DNA of 64,000 nucleotides from Lasiodiplodia sp. COLG20 (GCA_009801085.1 VNWV01000007.1:682001-746000); one strand, 5' to 3'; shown: positions 44,101-54,558, numbered from the stretch's first letter. Translations and numbers: made by a program. Notes: generated by a model not told the origin, from the letters alone.

Positions 44101-47100
44101 TGGGCAGTGACAGCCACCGTCTTTCCCCAGTGCGGCGCCAACCAACGCACGGTGTTTTGGAGAAGGGTAGGCCGAGTCTCTGGGTCCTTGAAGGCCTCGA
44201 TCTTGGAAAATTGGAGAATGAGGATCAGCTTGTACAGGATGAGCTTGCCAGTGGCTTCGAAGCAGGAGTCGATAAAATTGCTCGCAAGCTCAAGAACTTC
44301 TTTTGGCTCAAGGCACACCGTCAGCTCCGGAAGCCACTGGTGGATGTGTTGCACGAGCAGGGTCTTGGTGCCCACAAGCGCCGCGGCTGAGTTGGACATC
44401 AGGTCTTCCAACGACTTGAAGATCTTCTGCATGTCATTGACGAAGTTCGTCTGTCGGTTGGCAAGGCCAATACCTTCCTCCTTGTCTTTCTGTTGCTGCC
44501 GAGCTCTCATGATGAATTTGAAGATATGTGCTCCAACCTTGAATGTGGCGCGAAGCTTCCGAGAGCTATCCGGGTTTGTGGGTTTCGACAGCAGACGATT
44601 GAAGCTTCTGATCAGGGAGGCGGTGGCGAAAGGATAGTTGAACCGATTTTGAGCGTACTGATCGACGAGGGGAGAGAGGTTGAACCGGCGGTCGTAGACA
44701 ATGCCCAACACAATGACCAAGGTGTTGAATACGAGATCTTCAATTTCGTCCGATCCAGCGTACTCTACCAAGACCTCGAACAGAGCATCCAAAACCTCGG
44801 GCAAAAGTTTGACGATTTCGATCTCCGGAACGAACATGAACCTCTTCAGCAAATCAGTGACGCCGTCTGCCTCCTGCTCTCTCCATTTGAGAAGCCCAAG
44901 GAGGTATGGATCCTGGGAGTACTTGGTGCTGCACAGGTAAGTCTTAACCTTCAGGGTAGCCATTGTGCCAGTTCCGCTTTCGTCCTTCTTTTGAGCGTTC
45001 CAAGGTAGAGCCAGGTAGGCGCCGCGTCCAGAGATCATGCTAGAAGTATACTCATCGTACTTATACAGTGCTAAGGAATGATCACCGTCGCGTACGAAAG
45101 CATCGTCCGTCCATAAAGGCATCCAGGAGAGGGCGAAGGGGAAGCCTGGCGCGTCTGCCACGCTCATCACCACATGTGATCCAGGGACATCTTCGGGAGC
45201 GATCGCAAAACGGATGGTGGTGCTCCAAGCCTCTCCCCTCTCGATTGCAGTGGTCCTCCAGGCTGTGTGTCCGGCACTGTTGCCTGATGGGAAAATGCAA
45301 TTTTCGATCCTTTCGCCTGTGGACTTTCGAACTTCAAGGGTGAGCTGGAGATTTGCCATGTTGCTCGATGTACTCATCGTAACAGATCCGTTCTTCGGGT
45401 GGGAGAGGAAGCAGTTGCGCGGCAGAAAAGGTTCGCTCAGCGTGAGATAAATATCGCTCCGTGGCTTGGTTGGAGCGCCAGAAAATCCGATCTTCTTGGT
45501 CTGGGTGACATTGTGAAGCAACGTCGGCGTTTTCTGGATCAAGGTCTCTGCGTCTGCGTGCGCGAAGCTCTTTACGTGAATCTGCAGCCGGTTCATGAAA
45601 GGATATTGCTTGTACCTGCCAGTCACACTCGGGTTGAGTTCTGTAATAAGCTCAGGCCAGGGATCGGACTCTTCCGCGATCTCATCCAAAGGCTGGCTTG
45701 GTGTCCACAATGTGACTTCCTGTTCGATCTCTTGCGGATCTTTTGCAAGGTTTTCCAAATGCAGTACGCCAATAGCAATGGCCCTCTTCACTGTCTTCCC
45801 CTCCTTAGGTGTTGTCGCGCGACCGTTCGCTCCCTGACCTTCGCTGGATGGTCTAGACGTACTGGTGGTCGCGGCTTTCAATCCAGGGGGCTTCTCGCCA
45901 GGATCGGACTCCTTCCTCTTCGCCCCCCACATCAAACTGCGCCGGCCGCCTCTGACACTAGCAGAGTGTTGAAGCCCGCCGGGGGCGGGGCTTTGTGACA
46001 TGTCGCGAGAGACGCTGGCGCTGTGTGTAGGGGTGGATGTTCGAACGGCTTCGTTTGTGAGGACTTTGATGACCAGGTACAAGCTTGTACCCGCACCTGC
46101 GCCCTCACCGAGATCATATGAGCTCAGATCGACAAAGAGGGATTTCATTCTCTCTTCAGCAACAGCTGCAACAACAGCCTCTGGAGTGTTCAGGTCCACG
46201 GAAAACACTTCGGACAAGGGGACTGCATCTGAGCCGGGGAGTTTGGCGCACAGAGACATGCAGAGCGTCGTTGGATGCTTGATATCGCCGGAGAAGTGTC
46301 GTAGCGTCACTGCAAGGTGGTGTGGAAGGTGTTCATCCATGGCCTGCACCGGTCGCTCATCCAACAAGCTCATCATGGACTGCAGACGGGTAATCTCGAT
46401 TGCGGAGTCCTCTGATGTCAGAATCCGGCCCTTCTGCGACGGGCTCCGTACGATGACTTCCCCCGACAGCATCTTGTTGCCACTCACAAGATCCCAGACG
46501 GTGGCTTCCCGCACCGCTTCCAACTCCTTTTTCGTCAGGACTTTGTGTAGCAGCTGTCTTCGTGACGAGTCGAGCTTTTGAACCAGTGTCGTCATTTTGT
46601 CTAATTTTCCATATCGCCTCCCCAACAAAAGCTCGTGGAGCTTTGTCGAATGCCATTCGCGCAGGCATGATGCGATTTCGTCGACCAGCGGCTCCGACAG
46701 TGACGTCGGCGTTTCGTCTCCTATCTTGAGCATCGGCACAGGGGCAGGTGGTCGGGGCGCGTTAGGATCTCTCGAGGTCACCGAGACAGGCGAGAGTGGA
46801 AGGAAGAATCCAGGCGAGTATTCTCCGTTTGCTTTGGACGAACCGTGGCGCAGGAGAACACTCTCGCGCTTCTTGTCGGATGGGGTCAGGGCCAGGCCGA
46901 GATTGTTGGTGACGGCAGGCTGGCTCCTGCCCGTCGCCGGGCTTGTCGAAGTGCTCTCATCGGGTGTGATAACACCATTCACGGGTTGGTCGGAGTCGCT
47001 CCCCTGACTCTCGGTGCTGAGCAGTCCCTGGAAGTAGTCCTTGGGCCGGTCCTCGGATTCGGCGCTCGGCCTGCCCTCGCCCAGGACTTCGCGGACCTCG

Positions 47101-47348
47101 ACACAGCATCGCGGGAAGATACCAGAGAAAACGCGGGCTTCGAGGGTCTGGCCCTTGGACGAGGTCAGGCCGGCGAGCAGCGAGGGCGGGGCGACGAGAT
47201 AGCCGCGGAACCAGGAACCATCCTTGCCACCTTGCTCTATGATATACAGTTCGTCGCCGATTTCGAGAGGTAGGTCGGCGGGCGAGGAGGGCTGAAAGGG
47301 AAATGTGCAGATTGCAAAAGCAATCCGCGGAAGGGGCCGCCAGGGCAT
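41178..47348 (-). CDS. DOCK-family guanine nucleotide exchange factor
   Basis: Large exchange factor for Rho-family GTPases; fungal DCK1-like proteins act with an ELMO partner on Rac/Rho in polarity and invasive growth. Exons 47348..41813 and 41761..41178 give 2,039 residues. The 51-nt intron (GTAAGT donor, AATAG acceptor, CTAAC branch) has no stop and is a multiple of three, so an unspliced reading adds 17 residues; splicing gives LTSRFETTYAPELEALF. Residues 10-90 form an SH3 domain (LEIGDELYIIEQGGKDGSWF). DHR-1 (C2-like lipid binding) lies around 630-815, with SDIYLTLSEPFLPRN; DHR-2, the catalytic part, lies around 1440-1830, with HYEEGMSWHNALQAYQELAA and RYFRVVYKGMGFPVSLRDKQ. The Ser-rich C-terminus is disordered. 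Start at 47348 directly precedes the SH3. Confidence 0.93.
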   Translation of the reverse strand: MPWRPLPRIAFAICTFPFQPSSPADLPLEIGDELYIIEQGGKDGSWFRGYLVAPPSLLAGLTSSKGQTLEARVFSGIFPRCCVEVREVLGEGRPSAESEDRPKDYFQGLLSTESQGSDSDQPVNGVITPDESTSTSPATGRSQPAVTNNLGLALTPSDKKRESVLLRHGSSKANGEYSPGFFLPLSPVSVTSRDPNAPRPPAPVPMLKIGDETPTSLSEPLVDEIASCLREWHSTKLHELLLGRRYGKLDKMTTLVQKLDSSRRQLLHKVLTKKELEAVREATVWDLVSGNKMLSGEVIVRSPSQKGRILTSEDSAIEITRLQSMMSLLDERPVQAMDEHLPHHLAVTLRHFSGDIKHPTTLCMSLCAKLPGSDAVPLSEVFSVDLNTPEAVVAAVAEERMKSLFVDLSSYDLGEGAGAGTSLYLVIKVLTNEAVRTSTPTHSASVSRDMSQSPAPGGLQHSASVRGGRRSLMWGAKRKESDPGEKPPGLKAATTSTSRPSSEGQGANGRATTPKEGKTVKRAIAIGVLHLENLAKDPQEIEQEVTLWTPSQPLDEIAEESDPWPELITELNPSVTGRYKQYPFMNRLQIHVKSFAHADAETLIQKTPTLLHNVTQTKKIGFSGAPTKPRSDIYLTLSEPFLPRNCFLSHPKNGSVTMSTSSNMANLQLTLEVRKSTGERIENCIFPSGNSAGHTAWRTTAIERGEAWSTTIRFAIAPEDVPGSHVVMSVADAPGFPFALSWMPLWTDDAFVRDGDHSLALYKYDEYTSSMISGRGAYLALPWNAQKKDESGTGTMATLKVKTYLCSTKYSQDPYLLGLLKWREQEADGVTDLLKRFMFVPEIEIVKLLPEVLDALFEVLVEYAGSDEIEDLVFNTLVIVLGIVYDRRFNLSPLVDQYAQNRFNYPFATASLIRSFNRLLSKPTNPDSSRKLRATFKVGAHIFKFIMRARQQQKDKEEGIGLANRQTNFVNDMQKIFKSLEDLMSNSAAALVGTKTLLVQHIHQWLPELTVCLEPKEVLELASNFIDSCFEATGKLILYKLILILQFSKIEAFKDPETRPTLLQNTVRWLAPHWGKTVAVTAQWKDQVRLCCSVVASQINELGPEAADYIPKLVDSYMAISSTPRSQKNTLSLLFPSSYPFPSKPTTTEAEFDEALVEILGVLAAITNLPINITPDLPKPELATFLFDTLQVFLSFLDGEAFPSSWLSVNIYHHRATMKALEKVCSILIDSFLPDPDEADDFNTELWRSFFDALLKLVGSDSLALETFPEQKRRAVWKIAGDVRELGAELLRRSWETIGWETTPEDRKAYGLEKMGGYQVQYVPGLVAPIVELCLSVHQGLRSVAIQVLQTMIISEWTLSFDLALIQAEMIDCLDHLFKSKEITESILQKLFISELIDLFEPLAEDPEDPLFNAVKDLIGTIDELLDLLVAVHGRENSGEIFHIMDTLHLMEFLKDMQKEDIYIRYVHQLAEIQDESGSHTEAGLALRLHAELYDWDSNTTVPALEDPPFPAQSAFERKEQLYFEMIKHYEEGMSWHNALQAYQELAAQYENNIFDFSKLARTQRAMATVYESINKGDRQIPRYFRVVYKGMGFPVSLRDKQFIFEGSPTDSRATFTDRLQQQHPSAQISNGSNEEDVEGQYLQIYSVSAQKDLTHPIYQRPKVGQAIREHLVLARPNKFSTTSRRHVSDTSLKEQTIRKTIYTTAEPFPTILRRSEIISIEQVDLSPVQSALERTLRKTAELASLEKRVTGGEDSALQQLTEALMLSVDSNSPATVARYRELIPQQPEQAESPVDEDEEPVPVQLSQMENALKVALMDHALTVKRCLAAYTRPAQQATAADLTSRKLIVMPFDDSNLTCIIGFETTYAPELEALFAFGHSPFPNSQTSSWINSQSRAASTTPTPQQPQLLKQNMTVPLSDPRAARQEKNRLSLTFLKRGSVSQPFMDGKRMNSISGEDVDDADTATTRSRSKDHGQGGLSHRLSFLHGTTTNDSSTGASRRSMSMERPKTSRSESSQSQSISDRMTGNVKKRFSMLNIGKKASKNFRLGESVAEE

Positions 47349-48308
47349 GGCGCAGGTGTGCGGCGCTATATAGGATAGCGGGAGAAGAATTGCATAACGC
47401 GCGATACGAGCAGTCTAGGAAAGGCGAGCGGTCCGGGAGGAGGTGGTATGGGGCCGCGCGTGTGCGTTGGAGACCGAGCAGGATCGCGGCCGGCGTGAGA
47501 GCGCGAGCGTGAGTGCGGAGGCGCGGAGAGAGAGCGGAGGGGCGGCGAGAGCGAGCGAGCGGCAGGCCGGGCAGGCGTGAGGAGGTCTGGCGTGCAGCGG
47601 AAGAATTGGAGTCGGGAGCGACAGCAGCTCGGTGGAGAGCGACGTGGTTGGTTCAGGAGCGTGAGAAGCGTGCTGGGATGCACGGCGCCGCGGGCTTGCA
47701 GCTGGGGTGTGCCCGACCGACCTGCGCGACGCTCGCCCCCCAGAGGCCTCCCCCAACGGCGCCAAGAGCTCCAGCTGAGTGCGCCGGTCTGCCTCTCGTC
47801 CATGCACGTTGCGACAGCGGATCCGTCCCCAATTAAGATTATTTAACCATACAATTTCATCCTCACCCACAAGCGTGCCAGCGCCGCCTCCCTGGGAGCG
47901 TTCGAAGGGGGACCCTGAGGCTGAGGCACGCAGCCCGGCGACCTGGCTGTTGCTGCCAGTGCCGGATCAACGCTCCAGCGTGAAACGCGTCCCTCGCGCG
48001 CGCTCCACCGCCCACCACGTGTGCGAAATCTCGCCTGTTCGCGATCGACAGTGAGCGACGGAGCCAAGCCCACAGCGCCAGGGGGCTCTACGACGCCTCC
48101 TTGAGTCAAGTGGTCCCGATGCCGCGCACCCCAGCACCGGCGCGTCGTCCTCCTCCCGCCCATTTCGCTTGTGCGCGCACCTCCCGTGTCACTGCGCCCA
48201 CTACCTATATCGCTTTTCACTTTCGAGTCAGGAGGTCGGGGTGATTCGTGACATTTCTATTGCTCTACTCTATTCTGGGCCCAAGTCTGCCGGGTATCAT
48301 TTCAATCC
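47349..48308. promoter_or_regulatory. Upstream region of DOCK gene, and old yellow enzyme 3' side
   Basis: 960 nt. The first 500 nt left-to-right are very GC-rich with GCGAGC-type repeats, the likely DOCK promoter and leader. A TATATAGG lies only 25 nt from the ATG, so is unlikely to be a functional TATA box. No gene supported. Confidence 0.45.
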
Positions 48309-49421
48309 CTACTGCTCTGCCTCAAACTCCTTCGAGAACGGGTAATCGGTGTATCCCTCGGCCGCCTTCGCCTTGTAGAACGTGTCCCGGTCGTACGGCG
48401 TCAGCTCGATGCCCTTCTTGATGCGGTATACAATGTCCGGCGTCGAGATGAAGTAGCGGCCAAACACGACGCCCACATTGTACTCCTTGTACTCCTCGTC
48501 GACCAGTTTTGTGGCAGACGCCGGCTTCAGCCCACCAGCGATCAGCACGGGCTTCTCCTTACCCCAAGCTTCCAGCGCGAAATCCAGACGGTCTGAAGCC
48601 TCGATGTCGGCGTTGCCAGACACCCTGGATTCGACCAGATGGATGTAGGCAAGGTCCAGCTCCTTCAGCCCCTTGATGATGTGGGTGAACTGCGGAACAG
48701 GGTCCTCCATTCTCATACCCTGGAACGTGCTCCACGGACTCAATCTGATACCGGTCTTATCCGCCCCGACGGCCTGCGAAACGGCCTTTGAAACTTCCAG
48801 CGCAAAACGAGCCCGGTTCTCCACACTACCTCCCCATCTATCCGTTCTCTTGTTGGACGTATCCTGGTTGAACTGGTCGATCAGGTAGCCATTAGCGCCG
48901 TGGATTTCGACGCCGTCGAATCCAGCCTTCTCCACGGCGTTCTTGGCGGCCTGCGCATAGTCCTGAACGTACGACACGATCTCCTCGTCGGTCAACGGAC
49001 GCGGAGCGGGCGAGTTGTCGCTCATGGGAACGGCACTAGCGCTGACGAACTGGTCCTTCAGGCCCTCCTGCTCCAGGACTTGGGGGTTTGCGGTCCGGCC
49101 AAGCGCCCAGAGCTGAAGCCAGATCTTCGAACCCTTAGCGTGAACCGCATCCGTGACCTTCTTCCAGCCGGCCACCTGCTCTTCGGTGTGAATGTGAGGC
49201 ACGTTGGGATAGCCGCCAGCTCGTGGCGAGATGATGGTAGCTTCAGAGATGAGAAGGGTCCCCGGCACAACGGCGCGCTGAGCGTAGTACTCGGCCACTA
49301 CTGGCAACGGGACGTGGTTGTCGTCGGCACGGAACCGAGTAAGAGGAGCCATGGCAATGCGGTGCTCGAGCTGGGACGAGCCAACCTTAAAGGGCGTGAA
49401 CAGCTTGCTGTTGGCGGCCAT
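48309..49421 (-). CDS. Old yellow enzyme, NADH:flavin oxidoreductase
   Basis: FMN-dependent ene-reductase of the OYE/12-oxophytodienoate reductase family; reduces activated C=C bonds and is linked to oxidative-stress handling or secondary metabolism. Intron-less, 370 residues from ATG 49421 (the frame extends upstream to non-ATG codons only). TIM-barrel start LFTPFKVGSSQLEHRIAMAP; active-site His, Asn and Tyr are all in VEIHGANGYLIDQF; SNKRTDRWGGSVENRARFAL is the family's conserved stretch; C-terminal GRYFISTPDIVYRIKKG binds FMN phosphate. Length is slightly below yeast OYE (400). No cluster genes adjoin it, so the natural substrate is unknown. Confidence 0.94.
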   Translation of the reverse strand: MAANSKLFTPFKVGSSQLEHRIAMAPLTRFRADDNHVPLPVVAEYYAQRAVVPGTLLISEATIISPRAGGYPNVPHIHTEEQVAGWKKVTDAVHAKGSKIWLQLWALGRTANPQVLEQEGLKDQFVSASAVPMSDNSPAPRPLTDEEIVSYVQDYAQAAKNAVEKAGFDGVEIHGANGYLIDQFNQDTSNKRTDRWGGSVENRARFALEVSKAVSQAVGADKTGIRLSPWSTFQGMRMEDPVPQFTHIIKGLKELDLAYIHLVESRVSGNADIEASDRLDFALEAWGKEKPVLIAGGLKPASATKLVDEEYKEYNVGVVFGRYFISTPDIVYRIKKGIELTPYDRDTFYKAKAAEGYTDYPFSKEFEAEQ

Positions 49422-50340
49422 GGCGAAGATCGTGGCTGTTTGCGGATGCGATGGAAAGTTACGGTTCCGTTGTTGATGGTGAAACAAGTCTCAGTGGCTT
49501 GCGGGAATAGTGATGATTCGTTGGGTGACGGGAGGCAAATACCTAATCGAGGCCGGCAAGGTCGAACTTATATGTGTGCGACGAGGCATTTGAAATGTTT
49601 GACATGGCCTGCTGATTGATAATACACATAGGTTCGACGCCATTCTACTGCGGCACAACTCGGCACACTACGGGACACTGACTCTTTGAAAGCATGCCAG
49701 TCAAAGTCGGCCTACCAATGCGGTATGTGTATTAGAAACACGCCATTGAACACCTCGGCTTACCAAGAATCTAGTAATCTGACACAGTAGTGCCGTCATA
49801 GTCGGCGCGAGGGCGTTGTGGCAGCTGCAGGGCTCGCGCGGAGTTAAACTCATCACGTCATCCGCCCTCGCCCCGGGCTGCCCCTGACGCCGAGGAATCG
49901 CAGAAACTCCGGTCCGCAACGCCACCCGAGCACTGCGTCCTGCTTGCGATCCAAGCAATACGCATTGTTGTCGTCTCAGACCCCGTCTCCTGCTTCAAAT
50001 GCTGTTTCTTGTCTGGCACCAGTAGGAAGCAGTCTTTCCGCCCATCCGCACACCTGCACCCAGCCCGTGGTTGCGGGTGTCGTTCCGCACCAGAGGCATA
50101 CAAACGCACTTCGTATTTATTTGCTCTCCCGATTCGTTCCCCGCACAAGCCTGAGTAGGTTTGCTGGGAATTCCTTGGTCGGCTTCATCGCTATCATTTG
50201 TTCGGAAACACCACCTATCATAACCCTGTGACAATAAAATCGGTACATCCCAATCATTCGTCCATTGTGCTATCATTGTAGTCGATTATTGGTTCCTTCA
50301 ACCTGACACCATTGGCGGCCTCTGATCCCGCCTATATCAT
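49422..50340. promoter_or_regulatory. Divergent region, old yellow enzyme / Argonaute
   Basis: 919 nt. No intact gene. Short frames lack domain content. Ends in TATATCAT immediately before the chosen Argonaute ATG. Confidence 0.45.
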
Positions 50341-53300
50341 ATGCCAATGGCCGAAAATTGCTGCCTGCGATGCCAAAGCAAGCTCCAGCTGAGGAAGTGC
50401 AAGCTTCAGCGAAGCAAGAGTAGATTCTCTTCTGAATGCAAAAGATGCCGGGAAAAAGGTGGTAAGAGGATAAGTCCCCGTCTCATTACACAGTAGATTT
50501 CCATGTTGGGAAGTCGCCCAAAGCAGGCGTCGCGCCTACCAGATCTGGTGATGGCAAGAACGACGACCCTTCTAAAATGGAGCCCACTCTCTTCGTCCCG
50601 CCAACACCCGTCAACTCCACTGCAACGCGGTCTACACCTGGGCCCGCGTTGCGAACACTACCCTTACATACTTGGCGATATCGAGCAGCGAGTCAAGCAA
50701 CGGCTTGACAACATCCGAGATGGACCAAAACCAATCCGGTGAAAGTTCATACACTCACCCAACCTCTCATCTAGCGCACCGACCGCGTCAGTTGCCCAAC
50801 CAGATAGGGTTTCCTCCTCCAGTTGGCCACCTTCCCGCCGTGAGGCGAGCCGCACCAGTGTCCAATTTGGCTATCACCAATGAGACGACACAAGCAATTC
50901 CGCAAGTCCCTGCCAACATCAACTTACGCCAAGCCCCTCCCCAAGAGTACGTTACTTCGAACAGCCTTCGGACGCAGTACGGTTCGGGTGGTCAACGCGT
51001 CCGCGTAGCTACAAACTACGTCGAAGCTCGTCACCTACACCGTAACGGTCCAGTTCGCGGAAAATGGCGATTCAAGATTCCCCCTGCTGTCCAAAGAACA
51101 ACCTCAGCGTCGCCGAGAGCTTAGGGAGGTCTTCGAAAGCTTGAAGCATCTTCATCCGCTACATTCGCGGACGGACTGGTATGTGAAGTTCTCGTCAAGC
51201 GCTACACCTGCATTGGCTGACACTTGCTTCAGGTCGACGGACCTCACGAATGTTTGGTCTGTCAAGAAGTTGTTCGATGGCACAGAGCTGACAATATCCG
51301 ACATCAAGTACTTCAAGTCGAACGGGCATTCGGCCTCTATGCCCCGAGTTACCTTCACCTTGGACGGAGAACTTGACCTGAGCCGAGGTCACCTGGATCT
51401 CATTGAGGCGAAGACTGCTGATGGTAGTACCGACGCCGGCATTAAAGCGCGGGCTCTTAATGGCATCATCTCGAATTTCATGAGCCTTTCGACTTCGACG
51501 CCCATCACACAAATTGGTGCCAACCGGTTCTTTCTCACGGATGCATACGAAGATCTGGGCCCAGACTGTCCATTCGTCACTCTTCGCGGGTACTTTTCGT
51601 CAATTCGGCCAGGCAACGATCGCATGCGTCTTAATATCAACACGACAACGTCGGCTTTCTTCAAGCCGATTCTTGTTTCACAATTCTTCCGGGTCATGCT
51701 CCAATCTGGCATGAAGGAGTGGATGATTAAAGGTCTCCTGAGGAAGCAGGCAGTCCGGATCACCTATGGGAGGCCTGTTCGTCCAGGAGCTTCGGTTGAC
51801 ATCAATGGGGAAGAGGCTCGGAGAAAACAAATTGCAGGTTTCGGAGAAGTTCCAGAGCAGCAAACTTTCCTATTGGATGGCAAAGAGACGACCGTATTCG
51901 ATTACTTCAAAGGTAATTTTAGGAGCTGTATGAAAGAGGCGTTCGAATATTGACCATTCCCAACAGATTCCCCCGGATGTCCCCTCAGACGCAGCAGTAC
52001 GATGCCCTGCGTCAATGTCGGGGCGAACCGCCCGGGCAGAGAACAGTGGATTCCGGCGGAGTTTCTGGAGCTCGACTTTCCGCAGTTGTATAGAGCACTC
52101 CTTCCCTCGGCCTTCACTGACAGGATGATGAGCGTTGCTCTCCGCGGTCCGGCAGCAAATGCGAATCTCATCGTCAACGAGGGCCTAGTTCACCTCGGAA
52201 TCAAGAGCGGTCCCACTGATTCTGATCCGAGGACTTCGAATAATTTGAGTCTGGTAAGGCGCAATTGATCTAGATAGTCGTGAAAGTGGTACTAACCATC
52301 CTGTAGGAGGAGATTGGCTTCGAGATTGACGATAAGCTTATCGATGTCCCGGCACGTATCCTGGATGGACCAAAGCTTCAATATGCTGCTAGAAAAGGAA
52401 AAGCCCAGCCAGTGTCGCCGCAGTTTGCCAGCTGGAACCTGGTTGACCAACAGAAACGGAAACATTCCTTTGCGGTGCCATCAGTTGTTCCTAGAATCGG
52501 AATACTCACACTGGAACAATCACGAGTAGATCCTCAACGGCTAGCCAGAGAGCTCCGCAGGGTGCTGAAAGAACACGGTGTTGAGGTCACAAACGCGTCA
52601 CTGTGGCACAAGGTCGCAATGCCACGACCAGACCAAGAAGGCAGCTATGTCGCTTCAATGAAGGACGTCATTCTCAACATTGAGGAGGGCATGAGGGAAA
52701 ACGCCGTAACCGTGGTCCTTCTTCCTAAGCAAGATGCAGACATCTATGCCGCCCTAAAGACGGTATGCGATAGAATGGGCCTTAGGACCATTTGTTCCGT
52801 GCTGCCACAGAACCGACTATTTCAAACCGACCAGCCTCTCTCAAACATTGCTCTGAAGTTCTCGTTAAAGACAGGAGGTCGACCTCACCAGATCGCCGGT
52901 GGTATTTGCGCTTTGGGGAACGATACCATGATCATCGGTGCAGATGTAACACATCCATCTGCAGATGCACGTACGCATTGTCCCTCGGTTGCTGCAGCTG
53001 TCGGAAGCTTCGATGAATTTGCAATCAATTACACAGGCTCCATGAGATTGCAAAAGAGCCGCCAAGAGGTCATCGAAGACATTGGCGGAATGACGACCGA
53101 GCTCCTTAACATGTATGGAGCGAAGAACAAGAAACTTCCTTCCAACATTGTGTACTACAGGGATGGAGTGGGCGAGGCGCAGTATGACACCATCCGCAAA
53201 ATGGAAATAACGGCAATTGAGAAAGCTTGGGTGGATCTCAAGAAATCCGGCAAGCCTGCGAGCACCACGACAGTGAGGATCACCTGCATGGTTGTGGGTA

Positions 53301-53896
53301 AGAGACACCACACCAGGTTCTTCCCCAAGAGCCAAAAAGACGCAGACCGATCGAACAACGTGAAGCCGGGGTTGGTAGTGGATTCAGTGATTACCCACCC
53401 CTACTGCTTCGATTTCTTTCTCCAATCGCATGCTGCTGTCAAGGGAACAGCAAGGAGTGCCCATTACTTCTTGCTCCGCAACGATATGAAGCTCGATGCC
53501 AAGCAGCTCCAAGAATTGGTGAGCCTCGTTCGTAAGATTCCATGTGTAGTGATTACTGACAGGTGCGGTCCTCAGACTCACGCTCTTTGCTACACGTACG
53601 GTACTACCACCAAGGGAATATCATACTGCGCCCCTGCATATCTTGCAGACAAACTCTGTGAACGCGGAAGGCATTACATTCGCGACTGGCTCCTCGGTCG
53701 CCCTGGCTTATCCTCAATGATCCAGCCGTACAGCAAGAGTATGGCGCCCACTGTCCAGGACTATGAACGGCTAGTAGCAAGGCAATTGAACGTTTCCCGC
53801 CCTTTCAATATTTGGGAAACCGCTCAGAATGGAAGGTTCAAGGAAAGGAAGAACCCCTGGCACCAGAACTTGGACGACAAGATGTTCTGGATTTGA
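50341..53896 (+). CDS. Argonaute (RNA-silencing effector) with an apparent N-domain frameshift
   Basis: Small-RNA-guided silencing protein. Firm exons are up to 51178, 51233..51912, 51967..52253 and 52307..53896. The ArgoL1/PAZ part (VTLRGYFSSI, LNINTTTSAFFKP), MID (NIALKFSLKTGGRPHQIAGG) and PIWI are complete. Slicer residues are Asp in IIGADVTHP, Glu in KSRQEVIEDIGG, Asp in VYYRDGVGEAQY and Asp in YLADKLCERG: a DEDD tetrad. The N-terminus is less certain. A Cys4 motif (Cys8, Cys11, Cys33, Cys36) opens the protein from 50341, then a short intron (about 35-38 nt, near 50459-50496) and probably a second at 50692..50774. Between YGSGGQRVRVATNY (one frame) and SKLVTYTVTVQFAENG (another) near 51020 the frame shifts without a splice site. 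An intron 50951..51008 would bypass it but discard the conserved segment. Possibly mutated, or a sequence error. Confidence 0.85.
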
Positions 53897-54558
53897 TTTG
53901 CATGCGGGCAACGATGGGACTTCGGTTGGATGATTTACGAGGTAATGACGGTTTCATTTGATATATCGGTTCTTTTCTGGGGGCTTTACATCGGGATAAT
54001 GCAAAATGCTAAGTCCCTCATGGCTGGATGCGGCAGAGAAGACCAATTTCAGGATCTTACATTTACCTGAGCATTGAAACTCTTGCTTCATTCATCTTCA
54101 AAGATCCTAGCTAGCTTTAGGATCCTACTTATGGGCCTCATTTAATGGAATATGTGCTCCGGCGCCATGATCATGTTGCTCCCAAGGTTCTGTGGATTCT
54201 CAACATGGAGAGTTGCCGGATCTTTCCCTCTTGCTGATTTTGGCGAAGTCCAACGGAGCAGCTGCAAACTCCGATCTACACCCAGCTAAGGAAGATTCCC
54301 ACCGAGGTGAGCACCAAAAGTCACTTCAGTCCTGTTTGTACCAGCACGACCATCTACTGAGTAAAAAGTTGAGAACCACAGCCTTTTGATATTAAACGTT
54401 TGTCATGCTTTTGTGCATATGTATAGTAGAAGAGGAAATCAAAAAGCATCAACAATTTTATCCCCCCACTCATCACCACGGTCTTTGCCAAGCACGACTG
54501 CTCCAACGACTTGAATGAACCTCAAGATACCAGTAGCAATACTACTCTAGAGATTCCG
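53897..54558. other. Intergenic, convergent Argonaute/deuterolysin-like
   Basis: 662 nt between stops. Includes a small inverted repeat at about 54104..54124 (GATCCTA/TAGGATC). No gene. Confidence 0.5.

Noticed and set aside
47370..47380. TATATAGG near the DOCK start as TATA box
   Set aside because: Only about 25 nt from the ATG, too close to serve as a normal promoter element.
54103..54125. Small palindrome GATCCTA...TAGGATC
   Set aside because: Seven-base arms in AT-rich 3' DNA are easily chance; kept only as a note in the intergenic entry.
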